In this document: positions 8,397-17,634 of the stretch, piece after piece | Numbering within the stretch: position 1 is the stretch's first letter | Layout of the letters: each line of letters opens with the position of its first letter | Assembly: GCF_030814955.1 (NCBI RefSeq) | Contig: NZ_JAUSWB010000002.1 | Span: 310,001-374,000 of the forward strand | Reading direction: 5' to 3' | From: Planomicrobium stackebrandtii | Lineage (GTDB): Bacteria > Bacillota > Bacilli > Bacillales_A > Planococcaceae | DNA: 64,000 bases | Translations under genes and position numbers: made by a program | Notes under the pieces: model-generated | What the model saw: only the letters and a program-made list of their open reading frames with translations | Databases searched by the model: none | Told to the model about the DNA's origin: nothing

Positions 8397-10124
8397 ATGA
8401 GAACGGTATTTTCATACGCTAAACCATATAAATTTTACATCGTTATCGCGTTGATTTTAATGCTTCTGGAATTGACGGTTGAATTGCTGCAGCCGTTGGT
8501 CATTGCCAGCATTATCGACCAAGGAATTGTGGAAAGGGACCAGGACGTCATCATTCAATTAGGAATCGTCTTGATGGCTTTATCCGTCATCGCATTTGCT
8601 TCAGGGATCGTCAATTCGTATTTTGCTGCGCACGCATCGCAAAGCTTCTCTTTTGATCTTCGACAGGCCCTTTACGGACGGATCCAATCCTTTTCACTGG
8701 CAATGTTCAATAAATTCCCGGCTTCGGGTTTGATTACGCGGTTGACCAGTGATGTTACGATGGTCCAGCAGGTCCTCTACATGGGGCTGCGGATTATGCT
8801 GCGGGCGCCTTTGCTCGTAGTAGGAAGCATGATTATGGCGTTTGTCGTCAATCCAAAATTGGCCTTCTATTTGGTCATCGTCTTTCCGTTTCTGCTCATT
8901 TTTCTATACGTCATGGTCAAAAAAGGCGTCAGCTATTTTGGTTTTGTCCAAAAACGCCTGGATCGCGTCAACCGCATTGTCCAGGAAAACCTGCAGGCAG
9001 TGCGTCTGATCAAAGCTTATCTCCGCGGGAAATATGAAGCGAACCGCTTTTCTGAAGTAGCGGATTCTTTAAAGATCGATACGGTAAAAGCCTTCAGAAT
9101 CATGGAAATCATTTTGCCGATTTTATTATTCGGCATGAACTTATCGTTATTGGCCGTTTTGTGGTTCGGGGCATTTGAAATTCGCAGTGGGGGAGCGCAG
9201 ATTGGTGAACTGGTCGCCATTGTTAACTATGCAATGCGCATGACCGGTGCTTTTACCATGTTTTCCTTTATCATCATGATTTTTGCCCGTGCGAAGGCTT
9301 CTTCTGAACGGATTGAAGAAGTGCTGCTGGCAGAAGATATTCGTGAAAAAGACGAAATCGGAGAGGTTAAAGCCCTCCGCCGCGGAGAAGTGCGGTTTGA
9401 TCATGTATCATTCACATATCCTGAAAGTTCACAGCCTGTGCTGCAGGATGTTTCGTTCCATTTGAAGGCCAATGAAAAACTGGCCATCATGGGAGCAACA
9501 GGCTCTGGGAAGTCTTCCTTGCTGCAGTTGCTGCCGCGCTTTTACGACGCCACTGAAGGTACGGTATCGGTGCACGGCAGAGATGTCACAGACTGGTCAC
9601 TGCGTGCGCTGCGTAAAACAATCGGCATTGTTCCGCAGCAGTCGCTTCTTTTTACCGGAACGATTTCCAATAATCTGTCCTGGGGAAAAGATGAAGTCGT
9701 GCAGGAAGAATTGGCTGACGCAGCGGCTAAAGCGCAGATCCACGAAACGGTGGAGCGTTTTCCAAAAGGCTATTTTACCCGGGTCGGACAAAAAGGCGTC
9801 AATTTATCGGGTGGCCAAAAACAGCGTTTGTCAATTGCCCGTGCCCTGGTGCGCAAACCGTCCATTTTAATTTTGGATGACAGCACAAGTGCGCTCGATG
9901 TCAAAACCGAAGCGGCTCTTTGGGAAGAGCTGGACCGGGAAGCGGCAACGATGCTTGTAGTGACTCAAAAAATACGGACGGCAATGAGAACTGACCGCAT
10001 TCTGCTCTTGGAAGATGGCAGCATCTCGGCTTACGGAACTCATGAAGAGCTGTTGAAGAGCTCAGAACTGTATCGCCAGATTGCCATGTCCCAACAAGAA
10101 GAGGAGGTTGATGAATATGTTTGA
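8397..10124 (+). CDS. ABC exporter half-transporter with degenerate ATPase site (YfiB-like)
   Basis: A 575-residue type IV ABC exporter subunit: six membrane segments (about residues 1-310) and a nucleotide-binding domain (about 330-565). Walker A is GATGSGKSS and the signature is LSGGQKQ. The residue after Walker B is Asp instead of the catalytic Glu (ILDDSTS), and the switch His is Gln (VVTQK). Such changes are known from the non-catalytic partner of heterodimeric exporters like BmrC/BmrD and TM287/288. The canonical partner is encoded directly downstream with an overlapping start, as in the B. subtilis yfiB-yfiC pair. The AGGAGG ribosome site is 6 bases from ATG 8397. The substrate is unknown; drugs or lipids are plausible. 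Confidence 0.88.
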   Translation: MRTVFSYAKPYKFYIVIALILMLLELTVELLQPLVIASIIDQGIVERDQDVIIQLGIVLMALSVIAFASGIVNSYFAAHASQSFSFDLRQALYGRIQSFSLAMFNKFPASGLITRLTSDVTMVQQVLYMGLRIMLRAPLLVVGSMIMAFVVNPKLAFYLVIVFPFLLIFLYVMVKKGVSYFGFVQKRLDRVNRIVQENLQAVRLIKAYLRGKYEANRFSEVADSLKIDTVKAFRIMEIILPILLFGMNLSLLAVLWFGAFEIRSGGAQIGELVAIVNYAMRMTGAFTMFSFIIMIFARAKASSERIEEVLLAEDIREKDEIGEVKALRRGEVRFDHVSFTYPESSQPVLQDVSFHLKANEKLAIMGATGSGKSSLLQLLPRFYDATEGTVSVHGRDVTDWSLRALRKTIGIVPQQSLLFTGTISNNLSWGKDEVVQEELADAAAKAQIHETVERFPKGYFTRVGQKGVNLSGGQKQRLSIARALVRKPSILILDDSTSALDVKTEAALWEELDREAATMLVVTQKIRTAMRTDRILLLEDGSISAYGTHEELLKSSELYRQIAMSQQEEEVDEYV

Positions 10125-11940
10125 TGCCATTCGCCGCCCTTTCGGACATGAACCGATTTTGACAAAAGAAGATTTGAACAAAAAGAAAGAGAAAAAGTCT
10201 GAGCGTGCTGAAAACTGGAAATCAACCTTATTAAAAGTTTGGAAGCTGGTCGACGAACAGCGCTTCTTGTTGATTGTCGTATTGGCGCTGGTCTTTGTCA
10301 GCTCGGCTTTAGCGTTGCTTGGTCCTTATTTAATTGGCTTTATCATTGATGAATATATTGTTCCGCAGAGTTTCGATGGGATGGGAATCGTTGTGCTGTG
10401 GCTTATATTGGTCTACATTGGCCATTCCGTCTCCTTATATTTGCAGAACTTTTGGATGGTGGGAATCGCCCAGCAAGTGATTTTCCGCATGCGGACACGG
10501 CTTTTTTCGCATCTTCAGAGATTGCCGGTAACGTTTTTTGACAAGCGGCAGCACGGAGAATTGATGAGCCGAATGACCAATGATATTGAAAACGTTTCTG
10601 CAACATTGAATACGTCGTTTATCCAAGTGTTTTCCAGCATTTTGACGTTGACCGGTACGGCCATTGTCATGCTGACATTAAGTCCGTTATTGACTTTATT
10701 GACCTTAATCATCATTCCGCTCATGTACATCTCGATTCAATGGATCACCAAGCGTACAGGGCGGCTCTATAAAGAACAGCAAAAAGCGATTGGCGAGCTG
10801 AACGGCATGATCGAAGAAACCATTTCCGGCCAGAAAATCGTCAAGGCATTTTCACAGGAACCCCGCGTCATGGAAGAATTCCGTGAAAAAAGCGAGCGGC
10901 TTCGCCGTGCCGGATTTTGGGCATGGACCTATGCCGGGTTTATTCCGAAAGTGATGAACTTCCTCAACAATGGAAGCTTTGCCATTGTAGCGGGTGTTGG
11001 GGGAATCCTGGCACTCAATGGTTCTGTGTCGATCGGCGTTATTGTCATCTTCACCGAGTATTCCCGGCAGTTTACACGTCCGTTAAACGACTTGGCCAAT
11101 CAGTTTAATACAGTATTGTCTGCAATAGCCGGCGCTGAACGGGTTTTCTCGATTATGGATGAGACAGAGGAGAAAGACGACCTGGTCTTGAATGAGGATA
11201 AACAGTTGGAAGGCGAAGTCGTTTTCGATCAGGTTTCATTTAAATACGAAGGGGCAGAAGAAGACTGGACCATTCGCGACGTCAGTTTTTCCGTTGGCAT
11301 TGGCCAAACAACAGCACTTGTAGGGGCAACCGGAGCTGGGAAAACAACCATCATGCAATTATTGGCGCGCTTTTATGACGCCAATGAAGGCGAGATCCGT
11401 CTGGACGGCACGCCGATTGCCGCAATGCCACGTGAAACATTGCGTAAACAAATCGCTTTCGTGCTGCAGGATCCATTCCTGTTTGAAGCGACTGTCAGCG
11501 ACAACATCCGTTACGGCAAATTGGATGCAACCGATGAAGAAGTGGTGAAGGCGGCAAAAGGGGCCAACGCGCATGACTTTATCGAAAAGCTGCCAGATGG
11601 CTACGACACGATTCTGACTGGCGACGGATCGATGATCAGCCAAGGCCAAAAGCAATTGCTGTCGATCGCCCGTGCGTTGATTGCGGATCCCGTCATTCTG
11701 CTGCTGGACGAAGCAACGAGCAGCATCGATACCGTCACTGAATTGAAGATACAGGAAGCGTTGGAGCGGCTCATGGCGGGGCGTACAAGCTTTGTTATTG
11801 CCCATCGTTTGAATACGGTGCGAAAAGCCGATTTGGTATTGGTCATGGAAATGGGTCGGCTGGTCGAATTGGGTACGCAGCAGCAGTTGTTGAATGAGAA
11901 CGGCATTTACGCCAATATGCTGGAAGATGCAAAGTTGTAA
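10117..11940 (+). CDS. ABC exporter half-transporter with canonical ATPase site (YfiC-like)
   Basis: The catalytic partner of the upstream subunit, about 607 residues. A basic N-terminal tail (KKKEKKSER) precedes six membrane segments (about 50-330) and a nucleotide-binding domain with Walker A GATGAGKTT, Walker B LLLDEATSS with the catalytic Glu, and switch His in IAHRL. Its signature motif is ISQGQKQ rather than SGGQ, which would put one intact and one degenerate composite site in the heterodimer. GAGGAGG at 10101-10107 is 9 bases from ATG 10117 and only 3 from ATG 10111; I favour 10117. Either start overlaps the upstream gene, so translation is coupled. Confidence 0.88.
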   Translation: MFDAIRRPFGHEPILTKEDLNKKKEKKSERAENWKSTLLKVWKLVDEQRFLLIVVLALVFVSSALALLGPYLIGFIIDEYIVPQSFDGMGIVVLWLILVYIGHSVSLYLQNFWMVGIAQQVIFRMRTRLFSHLQRLPVTFFDKRQHGELMSRMTNDIENVSATLNTSFIQVFSSILTLTGTAIVMLTLSPLLTLLTLIIIPLMYISIQWITKRTGRLYKEQQKAIGELNGMIEETISGQKIVKAFSQEPRVMEEFREKSERLRRAGFWAWTYAGFIPKVMNFLNNGSFAIVAGVGGILALNGSVSIGVIVIFTEYSRQFTRPLNDLANQFNTVLSAIAGAERVFSIMDETEEKDDLVLNEDKQLEGEVVFDQVSFKYEGAEEDWTIRDVSFSVGIGQTTALVGATGAGKTTIMQLLARFYDANEGEIRLDGTPIAAMPRETLRKQIAFVLQDPFLFEATVSDNIRYGKLDATDEEVVKAAKGANAHDFIEKLPDGYDTILTGDGSMISQGQKQLLSIARALIADPVILLLDEATSSIDTVTELKIQEALERLMAGRTSFVIAHRLNTVRKADLVLVMEMGRLVELGTQQQLLNENGIYANMLEDAKL

Positions 11941-11967
11941 AAGCAATATTACAGTGAGATCCAAAGG

Positions 11968-11996
11968 CCTGTTCCGGAAATCCGGAGCAGGTTTTT
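11968..11996 (+). terminator. Rho-independent terminator of the ABC exporter operon
   Basis: CCTGTTCCGG (11968-11977) pairs with CCGGAGCAGG (11982-11991) with one mismatch, then TTTTT. Confidence 0.85.
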
Positions 11997-12142
11997 GGTA
12001 TTCGGCACATTTTTTGTCTCATACCGATTTGGGCCGCTCTATGATAGGATAAAAGACAAGGAAGCAGTTGGTGATAGGTGCTATATATTATGGAGTTCCC
12101 CATACTGTTTTAACAGAATGGGAAAGAATAGGAGGTCGCAAG

Positions 12143-12988
12143 ATGGATTTGTCGTTATCAATCGTTTCATTTCCACTAGATGAACAAACGGCCAACGACA
12201 TGGAGCAGTTGCTGGACGGCTTGCCGGCTGAGCATAAAACGGTCCTTCACCCTTCTCTTTGGAAAGCAGCAGCTGCAAGAGGATTTGCCGTTATTGCTTA
12301 CACAGGCCAGGAAGAGTTGATCGGTTTTGCCGCTGCTGCCGATATGGTGGGGCTGCATCATTACGAGTGGTCGCTTTTTGTTCATCCGGATTACCGCAGG
12401 CTGTCACTCGGAACAGCTTTGGCAGATGGTGTTTCTCATGCGTTGGCTCAGCGGCAGGCGGAAAGCGAGTTGGTGGCTTTCGTCAATGGGGTGGACATCG
12501 CTGCATTTATGGAAAGCATCGGATATTGCCCGGATTTTAATGAAATCCTGCTTTCTGCAGAGCCTTTGCCAGACGACAGCCTGCCTGACGGCCTAGCATT
12601 GGTTCCATATGCGGGACAAGCAGTAGAATTGGCGGAGCTGTTGACAGCTGCGTTTGATGACTCGGTTTTGCCAATTATGGAGCATAATATGATAGATCCG
12701 GAAAGAGAGATTTGGCTGCTTCAGAAAGACCAGCAGCTGATTGGCACTGCAACGCTTGTAACCGAAGAGAAGAGCTTGTGGGTGACGGCTTTTGCCATCC
12801 ATCCCGAACAGCAGGGCCAGGGCTACGGTAAACAATTCTTGAAATGGAGCCGGAATTTGGCGTTTCAACGCGGGCTGAAAGAAATCCTATTGGATGTTGA
12901 AACAAAAAATCAAGCATTGCATATCTATGAGGGATCGGGCTTCCGGCGGGTACAAACCATTTCCTACTGGAAACATGGCACAGTGTAA
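12143..12988 (+). CDS. tandem GNAT-family acetyltransferase
   Basis: A 281-residue protein built from two GNAT folds. The N-terminal half (about 1-145) has HHYEWSLFVHPDYRRLSLGTAL, with an imperfect acetyl-CoA loop. The C-terminal half (about 150-281) has the full pattern VTAFAIHPEQQGQGYGKQFL followed by the terminal GFRRVQTISYW strand, so it probably binds acetyl-CoA. The acceptor is unknown. ATG 12143 follows AGGAGG (12130-12135); a longer open frame upstream has no ribosome site. It lies between two unrelated transcription units. Confidence 0.8.
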   Translation: MDLSLSIVSFPLDEQTANDMEQLLDGLPAEHKTVLHPSLWKAAAARGFAVIAYTGQEELIGFAAAADMVGLHHYEWSLFVHPDYRRLSLGTALADGVSHALAQRQAESELVAFVNGVDIAAFMESIGYCPDFNEILLSAEPLPDDSLPDGLALVPYAGQAVELAELLTAAFDDSVLPIMEHNMIDPEREIWLLQKDQQLIGTATLVTEEKSLWVTAFAIHPEQQGQGYGKQFLKWSRNLAFQRGLKEILLDVETKNQALHIYEGSGFRRVQTISYWKHGTV

Positions 12989-13156
12989 AGAGTAAAGCAG
13001 CAGAAGCATCGGTTTTATTAAGTATTGCCTAATTTTATCTATTCATATAGCTTATACTTAGTGTTTCCCGGATTTCAGTGCTTAGTCAACCGTTTATAGA
13101 AGAGGTATCAACTGAGAGCAGCAGAGCCAAAGCCGAGAACGAACGGAGCGACTTTG

Positions 13157-14011
13157 ATGAACAACTACGAAAATGGGCAAAACATCGCCGCAGCATCCGA
13201 AAAGAACATCCGAACAGATTTTAAGGAAAGCATGACCTACGGTGACTATCTCCATCTGGACAAGCTGTTGACAGCTCAGGACGGAGTCAGCAAACACCAT
13301 GATGAAACTTTGTTCATCATCATCCATCAAGTCTCTGAACTGTGGATGAAACTGATTTTGCACGAATTGCGGGCCGCCATCGATAATATTCATAAAGATG
13401 ACCTGCAGCCGGCGTTCAAGCAATTGGCGCGGGTGTCGCGGATCCAGTCCCAAATTATCCAGGGATGGGACGTTCTGTCGACATTAACGCCTGCTGAATA
13501 TATGGAATTCCGCGATGATTTGGGTAATGCCAGCGGATTCCAGTCCTATCAGTATCGCATGATCGAATTTGCTCTTGGCTATAAAACCAAGCATGTGCTG
13601 AAGATCTATGAAAAAGATGCGCCGCTGCATGCTGAGCTTGAACAAGCATTCAACGCGCCAGGACTTTACGATGCTGCGATTCAAAAACTGGCCCGAAGCG
13701 GGTTTGCCATCGACGACGAAGTGTTGAAGCGGGATGTCAGCATGGTCTATGAATCCAACGAAAGCGTGCGCGACGCCTGGAAGACGGTTTACCGCGATGT
13801 AGATGCGCATTGGGAGCTTTATCAGCTGGCAGAGAAATTAGTGGACATCGAAGACTGGCTTCAGCAATGGCGCTTCCGCCATATGAAGACTGTAGAGCGG
13901 GTAATAGGCTTTAAGCAAGGCACTGGCGGCTCATCAGGAGTCAATTATTTGAAAAAAGTTTTAGATCAATACTTTTTCCCGGAGCTTTGGGAAATACGGA
14001 CTGATATTTAG
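13157..14011 (+). CDS. kynA: tryptophan 2,3-dioxygenase
   Basis: A heme dioxygenase of 284 residues that opens the indole ring of L-tryptophan to N-formylkynurenine, the first step of the kynurenine pathway. The conserved N-terminal block is present ([32 protein letters not shown]), with the His that contacts the substrate, then [14 protein letters not shown] and the C-terminal [22 protein letters not shown] with the proximal heme His. The start is ATG 13157 with GGAG 9 bases upstream; the TTG just before it is less likely. No kynB or kynU lies nearby, so the rest of the pathway must be elsewhere. The next gene starts 10 bases downstream and may be co-transcribed, though it is unrelated in function. 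Confidence 0.95.
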   Translation: MNNYENGQNIAAASEKNIRTDFKESMTYGDYLHLDKLLTAQDGVSKHHDETLFIIIHQVSELWMKLILHELRAAIDNIHKDDLQPAFKQLARVSRIQSQIIQGWDVLSTLTPAEYMEFRDDLGNASGFQSYQYRMIEFALGYKTKHVLKIYEKDAPLHAELEQAFNAPGLYDAAIQKLARSGFAIDDEVLKRDVSMVYESNESVRDAWKTVYRDVDAHWELYQLAEKLVDIEDWLQQWRFRHMKTVERVIGFKQGTGGSSGVNYLKKVLDQYFFPELWEIRTDI

Positions 14012-14021
14012 GAGGGGTTTT

Positions 14022-14759
14022 GTGAAAATTTACGCGCATAGAGGCTGCTCAGGCACCTATCCGGAAAATACAATTGCGGCTTTTCAGGCGGCGGCTGAAT
14101 TGCCGATTACAGGTGTCGAGATTGATGTGCACTTAACGAGAGACGGCGAGATTGTCGTCATTCATGATGAAAAAGTCAATCGCACCACAAACAGCAAAGG
14201 CTATGTGAAAGACATGACTTTAAAAGAACTCAAAGAATTGGACTGTGGATCCTGGCGTTCTGAGGAATGGAGCGATGAAAAAATTCCGACCTTGGACGAA
14301 ATATTCGATATTTTTGAAGAAACCAATCACAGGCTGAATATCGAGTTAAAGACAGATGTGTTTCCTTATGATGGCTTAGCTGACAAAGTAGTTGATCTGG
14401 CAGCAAAACGTGGATTTACGGATCGTGTGCTGATTTCTTCCTTTAATCATGAAGACGTACAGTCGCTGGTGCAAGGAAAACAAGTGGAAAGCGCCATTTT
14501 GACTTTTGAAGTGCTGGTGGATGTCTATGATTACGCACGTGTCATTGGCACGAAGCGAATTCACATATCTCTGCCATCGGCTTTCAGAAGAATGACCACC
14601 GATGCACTGCGAAAAGGTGCTATTGTCTATGTTTATACAGTCAACGATGTAAACTACGCAGAAGAATTGCACAAAATTGGTGTGCATGGCATCTTTACTG
14701 ATCATCCGGAAAAGATGCTGGCACATTTTGAGTTAAAAGAATCTTATGAGGAAAAATGA
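14022..14759 (+). CDS. glycerophosphodiester phosphodiesterase
   Basis: A cytoplasmic-type GDPD of 245 residues with a TIM-barrel fold; it splits glycerophosphodiesters into glycerol 3-phosphate and an alcohol. The metal and catalytic signature is clear at the N-terminus: AHRGCSGTYPENT, then EIDVHLTRDGEIVVIHD with the second His, and later IELKTD. There is no signal peptide, which sets it apart from exported GlpQ. The start codon is GTG 14022 with GGAGGGG 5 bases upstream. It follows kynA by 10 bases and is ended by a strong bidirectional terminator at 14840. Confidence 0.92.
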   Translation: MKIYAHRGCSGTYPENTIAAFQAAAELPITGVEIDVHLTRDGEIVVIHDEKVNRTTNSKGYVKDMTLKELKELDCGSWRSEEWSDEKIPTLDEIFDIFEETNHRLNIELKTDVFPYDGLADKVVDLAAKRGFTDRVLISSFNHEDVQSLVQGKQVESAILTFEVLVDVYDYARVIGTKRIHISLPSAFRRMTTDALRKGAIVYVYTVNDVNYAEELHKIGVHGIFTDHPEKMLAHFELKESYEEK

Positions 14760-14839
14760 AGAATCAGTCTTCTATACGTAGATTAGCTCGCAGAAAGCAG
14801 CATTATAAAGCGATTTCTTAAAATTTCTATAATAATATG

Positions 14840-14874
14840 AAAAGCCGAATTGGAGGATTCCAATTCGGCTTTTC
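14840..14874. terminator. bidirectional Rho-independent terminator
   Basis: A perfect 15-bp stem, AAAAGCCGAATTGGA (14840-14854) with its complement at 14859-14873, GGAT loop. It separates the convergent phosphodiesterase and DUF2804 genes and has A and T runs on both sides. Confidence 0.93.
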
Positions 14875-14877
14875 GTA

Positions 14878-15897
14878 TTACCATTTTGCATAATGCTCCT
14901 CAATAGAACCGAGAAGACGGGTGATTTTTAGTTTTTTGCCATTGGCGTAACGGACATAACCGTCATAATAGCCGAAAAGCTGGTGGACTTCCGATTTGAC
15001 GAGCCGCACATCTGTTTTGGATACACGCTCGAAAAAAGGGGAGAATGTCAGCTGGACATCATCGGAAAATTTACTGTGGACCAGCCACGGTTTTTTAAAG
15101 TCTTCCCGATCATAATGAAAAAGAACATCTTCATGGATTTTCGTCATCTTGCCGTTCACAAAAAAAGCATTTTCGGTCATTCCAGTGCCATCTGTCCATT
15201 TCCCACCTAAATTCAAACCGATTACTTTGCCAAGTGAACGCTGAGAAGCCATTCCCCAGTTCCAGAGAGATTCCCGAGGCCAAATACCGCGCCCATAGTC
15301 CAATACAGCAAAGCTGTCCAGTTTTTCAAATTCAAAACGCTGGCTGCCTATTTTGACCATTCCCGTGACCGGAAGCGAAGTATGCTTTCCTGTAAACTGA
15401 AAGGTTTGGCGATTCCATGGAACGACCACGTTCAAGGATTCGTAATCCTCGGGGTGTGAAATAACCAGAATTGCTTCCAGGTCCTCGCCGTCAAACTCTT
15501 TGACGCTGACGGTTAAATGTGTTGCATCCTGACTGAAAATGGACTCGATGGTCATGGAATCACTGCGGAAATGGCAGGGATCCAATGCATTTTCAGATAA
15601 TTTCACATGGCGCGTGTATGGAATCACAACGGTTTTCTCATAAAAACGCTGCGTTTCGTAATTAAGGAAATAAACAAAACAGACAGTGGCATAATCCAGA
15701 TGGGAAATTGTTGCTGAAAATAAAATTTCATCCCCAAAGACACACCAGTAATTCCATTTTTTCTTGCGCATAAAATTGCCGCTTAGGTTGCTTTCCACCA
15801 GTGGCTGTTTAGCATATCCAATAGCTTTTGGATTTAATTGGCCTCTTGCATCACAAAGTTTTACAAATTCAGTAAGCTCTCGTTCCACATGTTGCAT
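14878..15897 (-). CDS. DUF2804 family protein
   Basis: A 339-residue protein that I place in DUF2804 from its opening (KLCDARGQLNPKAIGYAKQPL) and the block KKWNYWCVFGDEILFSATISHLDYA, with a later LDYGRGIWPRESLWNWGMAS and NLGGKWTDGTGMTENAFFVNG. It has no signal peptide or membrane segment. The family is common in bacteria and fungi and has no established function; a carotenoid or lipid-binding-like beta barrel has been suggested by fold for related domains, but I cannot support this from sequence. The minus-strand GGTGAGG fits ATG 15897; the upstream GTG 15906 would overlap this site. Confidence 0.8.
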   Translation of the reverse strand: MQHVERELTEFVKLCDARGQLNPKAIGYAKQPLVESNLSGNFMRKKKWNYWCVFGDEILFSATISHLDYATVCFVYFLNYETQRFYEKTVVIPYTRHVKLSENALDPCHFRSDSMTIESIFSQDATHLTVSVKEFDGEDLEAILVISHPEDYESLNVVVPWNRQTFQFTGKHTSLPVTGMVKIGSQRFEFEKLDSFAVLDYGRGIWPRESLWNWGMASQRSLGKVIGLNLGGKWTDGTGMTENAFFVNGKMTKIHEDVLFHYDREDFKKPWLVHSKFSDDVQLTFSPFFERVSKTDVRLVKSEVHQLFGYYDGYVRYANGKKLKITRLLGSIEEHYAKW

Positions 15898-16031
15898 TAA
15901 ATCCACCTCACCATCATTCTTCTACTCTTATTGTAGCAGAACAAAGGTGTAATATCCGGTCAGGACCAATGAGTTCAGCCGAAAAGTCTGAAAACTAAAT
16001 AACTTTATCCATCATTAGTCATAGAAGGATT

Positions 16032-16889
16032 CTACAAAGCTTCCCGCCGCCACTGGAAAGCGAGAGTGCCTTCTCCTGCATGGACAGCAAGCGAAGAACT
16101 TAAATCGCCGATTAAAATGTCAGCATCCGGCATTTCTTTCAGTACTTCCTGCTTAAGACTTTCGGCTTCATTGCTCACATGTCCGTGCATGATTTGGAAT
16201 TTCCGGACTCCGTGCTCCTCATAATCCTTTTTGGCGTGGTTGATCAAATACTGAATCGCTTTTTTATGTGACCGCACTTTATCGATGGGCTTTAGTTCAC
16301 CTTCTGGGGTAAGTTGGACAATCGGTTTGATCTGCAGCAAACTGCCCAGGTAATACTGGGCGCCGCTCATTCGGCCGCCTTTATAAAGCTGTGCAAGGTT
16401 GCCAATTAATATATAGTTCCGGAAATCCGCAGTTTCCTTTTCAAGCCGCTGCGCAATCTCTTCTGCTCCAATTCCTTGTTCCTGCAGCTTTAAGCCACGC
16501 TCGATCAAGCCGGATAAACCGTAAGACAATGCCAGCGAATCGACGGCATAAACCTTGAATTCACTCATTTCAGCACCTGCAGTAGACGAAGCGATTGTTC
16601 CACTGAGTTTTGCAGAAGCGTGCACAGCAATGGCACATTCATATTCTTCTTTCAGTTTGTCGTACAGTTCCGAAAATTTCCCAGCTGAGGGCTGCGAGGT
16701 TTTAGGGAAATCAGCGGAATCTTTAATGCGCTGATAAAGTTCATCATTCGTCAAATCCACACCGTCATCAATAAATTCTTCAGTACCGAAATGAATATTT
16801 AATGGAACAATATAAACGTCCGGATGTGCTTTAAACTCCTCTGTTACAAATCCTGTCGTATCTATAACCCATGCAATCGGTTTCTTCAT
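16032..16889 (-). CDS. DegV family fatty-acid-binding protein
   Basis: A 285-residue DegV protein. Family landmarks are the start AWVIDTTGFV, the segment FPKTSQPSAGKFSELYDKL, HASAKLSGT, and the C-terminal DLSSSLAVHAGEGTLAF. DegV/FakB proteins bind a fatty acid and, with the kinase FakA, phosphorylate it for phospholipid synthesis. The neighbour downstream on the same strand group, PlsY, uses such acyl-phosphates, so the pair fits phospholipid synthesis, although the genes are in the order PlsY then DegV with a 93-base gap. ATG 16889 has AAGGGGAG upstream; the longer frame from 16979 lacks one. Confidence 0.88.
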   Translation of the reverse strand: MKKPIAWVIDTTGFVTEEFKAHPDVYIVPLNIHFGTEEFIDDGVDLTNDELYQRIKDSADFPKTSQPSAGKFSELYDKLKEEYECAIAVHASAKLSGTIASSTAGAEMSEFKVYAVDSLALSYGLSGLIERGLKLQEQGIGAEEIAQRLEKETADFRNYILIGNLAQLYKGGRMSGAQYYLGSLLQIKPIVQLTPEGELKPIDKVRSHKKAIQYLINHAKKDYEEHGVRKFQIMHGHVSNEAESLKQEVLKEMPDADILIGDLSSSLAVHAGEGTLAFQWRREAL

Positions 16890-16982
16890 ACAAAAACTCC
16901 CCTTTTTTAGAATAGTTAGATTATAAAAACTATAACATGTATAATATTTTAGCGATAGTAATAGTCGAATAAACTGCACTTT

Positions 16983-17555
16983 CTAGACAGAAGGTGAGCG
17001 AAACCGGCTATTGAACGATTCTTCGATGTCCCCTTTGTGCTTAATCACAATAATAATAATGGCTGCAATTAACGGCCAGGTAATGAGCCATACTTGAAGA
17101 ATGACTGACATGGCGATAAAGCCTGCAAAGCTGGCAAGCATGGATAAAGTCGCACTCTTAAACCAGGGGAAAAATGCGAAAAACAGGATGAACATCGCCA
17201 AAAACAAATCGGGTGTTAAACAAAAGCTTACACCGACAAAAGCCGCAATTCCTTTGCCGCCTCTGTATTTGAGCCAGAAAGGGAATAAGTGCCCCAAGAT
17301 GACGGCCAACCCAGCCACAGCTATTTCCCAAATAGAAAAATCAAAAACAAAGCCAAGCCAGACAACGAGTGCGCCTTTTCCGGCATCACCGAGAAAGGTC
17401 AGCAGAAAGGCTGATTTGCCAAGAGTGGCGCCAGCGTTTCTGGCCCCAAGATTGCCGCTGCGCTGTTGCCGCAAATCGATGCCTTTCCATTTGCCGATCC
17501 ACCATGCCGTCAAAAAATTCCCGATAACATACGAAAGCAGCCAGTAAACGACCAT
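16983..17555 (-). CDS. PlsY-like glycerol-3-phosphate acyltransferase
   Basis: A 190-residue membrane protein with about five segments and the PlsY motifs: SGNLGARNAGATLG (glycerol-phosphate site, usually SGNIGATN), KYRGGKGIAAF, and a basic C-terminal tail. PlsY transfers an acyl group from acyl phosphate to glycerol 3-phosphate in the membrane. The SGNLGARN variant suggests a paralogue like those found besides the housekeeping plsY in Bacillales, so the substrate may differ. GGGGGA precedes ATG 17555 on the minus strand. Confidence 0.8.
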   Translation of the reverse strand: MVVYWLLSYVIGNFLTAWWIGKWKGIDLRQQRSGNLGARNAGATLGKSAFLLTFLGDAGKGALVVWLGFVFDFSIWEIAVAGLAVILGHLFPFWLKYRGGKGIAAFVGVSFCLTPDLFLAMFILFFAFFPWFKSATLSMLASFAGFIAMSVILQVWLITWPLIAAIIIIVIKHKGDIEESFNSRFRSPSV

Positions 17556-17593
17556 TAGGAATCCCCCTTGTTTTGAAATATGAATAGAGCATA

Positions 17594-17623
17594 AAGGCCT
17601 TCCCTGCATAACGGGAAGGCCTT
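17594..17623. terminator. terminator between the dipeptidase and plsY-like genes
   Basis: AAGGCCTTCCC pairs with GGGAAGGCCTT around an 8-base loop. It lies after the dipeptidase stop on the minus strand, with a short A/T-rich tail. Confidence 0.75.
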
Positions 17624-17634
17624 TATGGAAAAGA

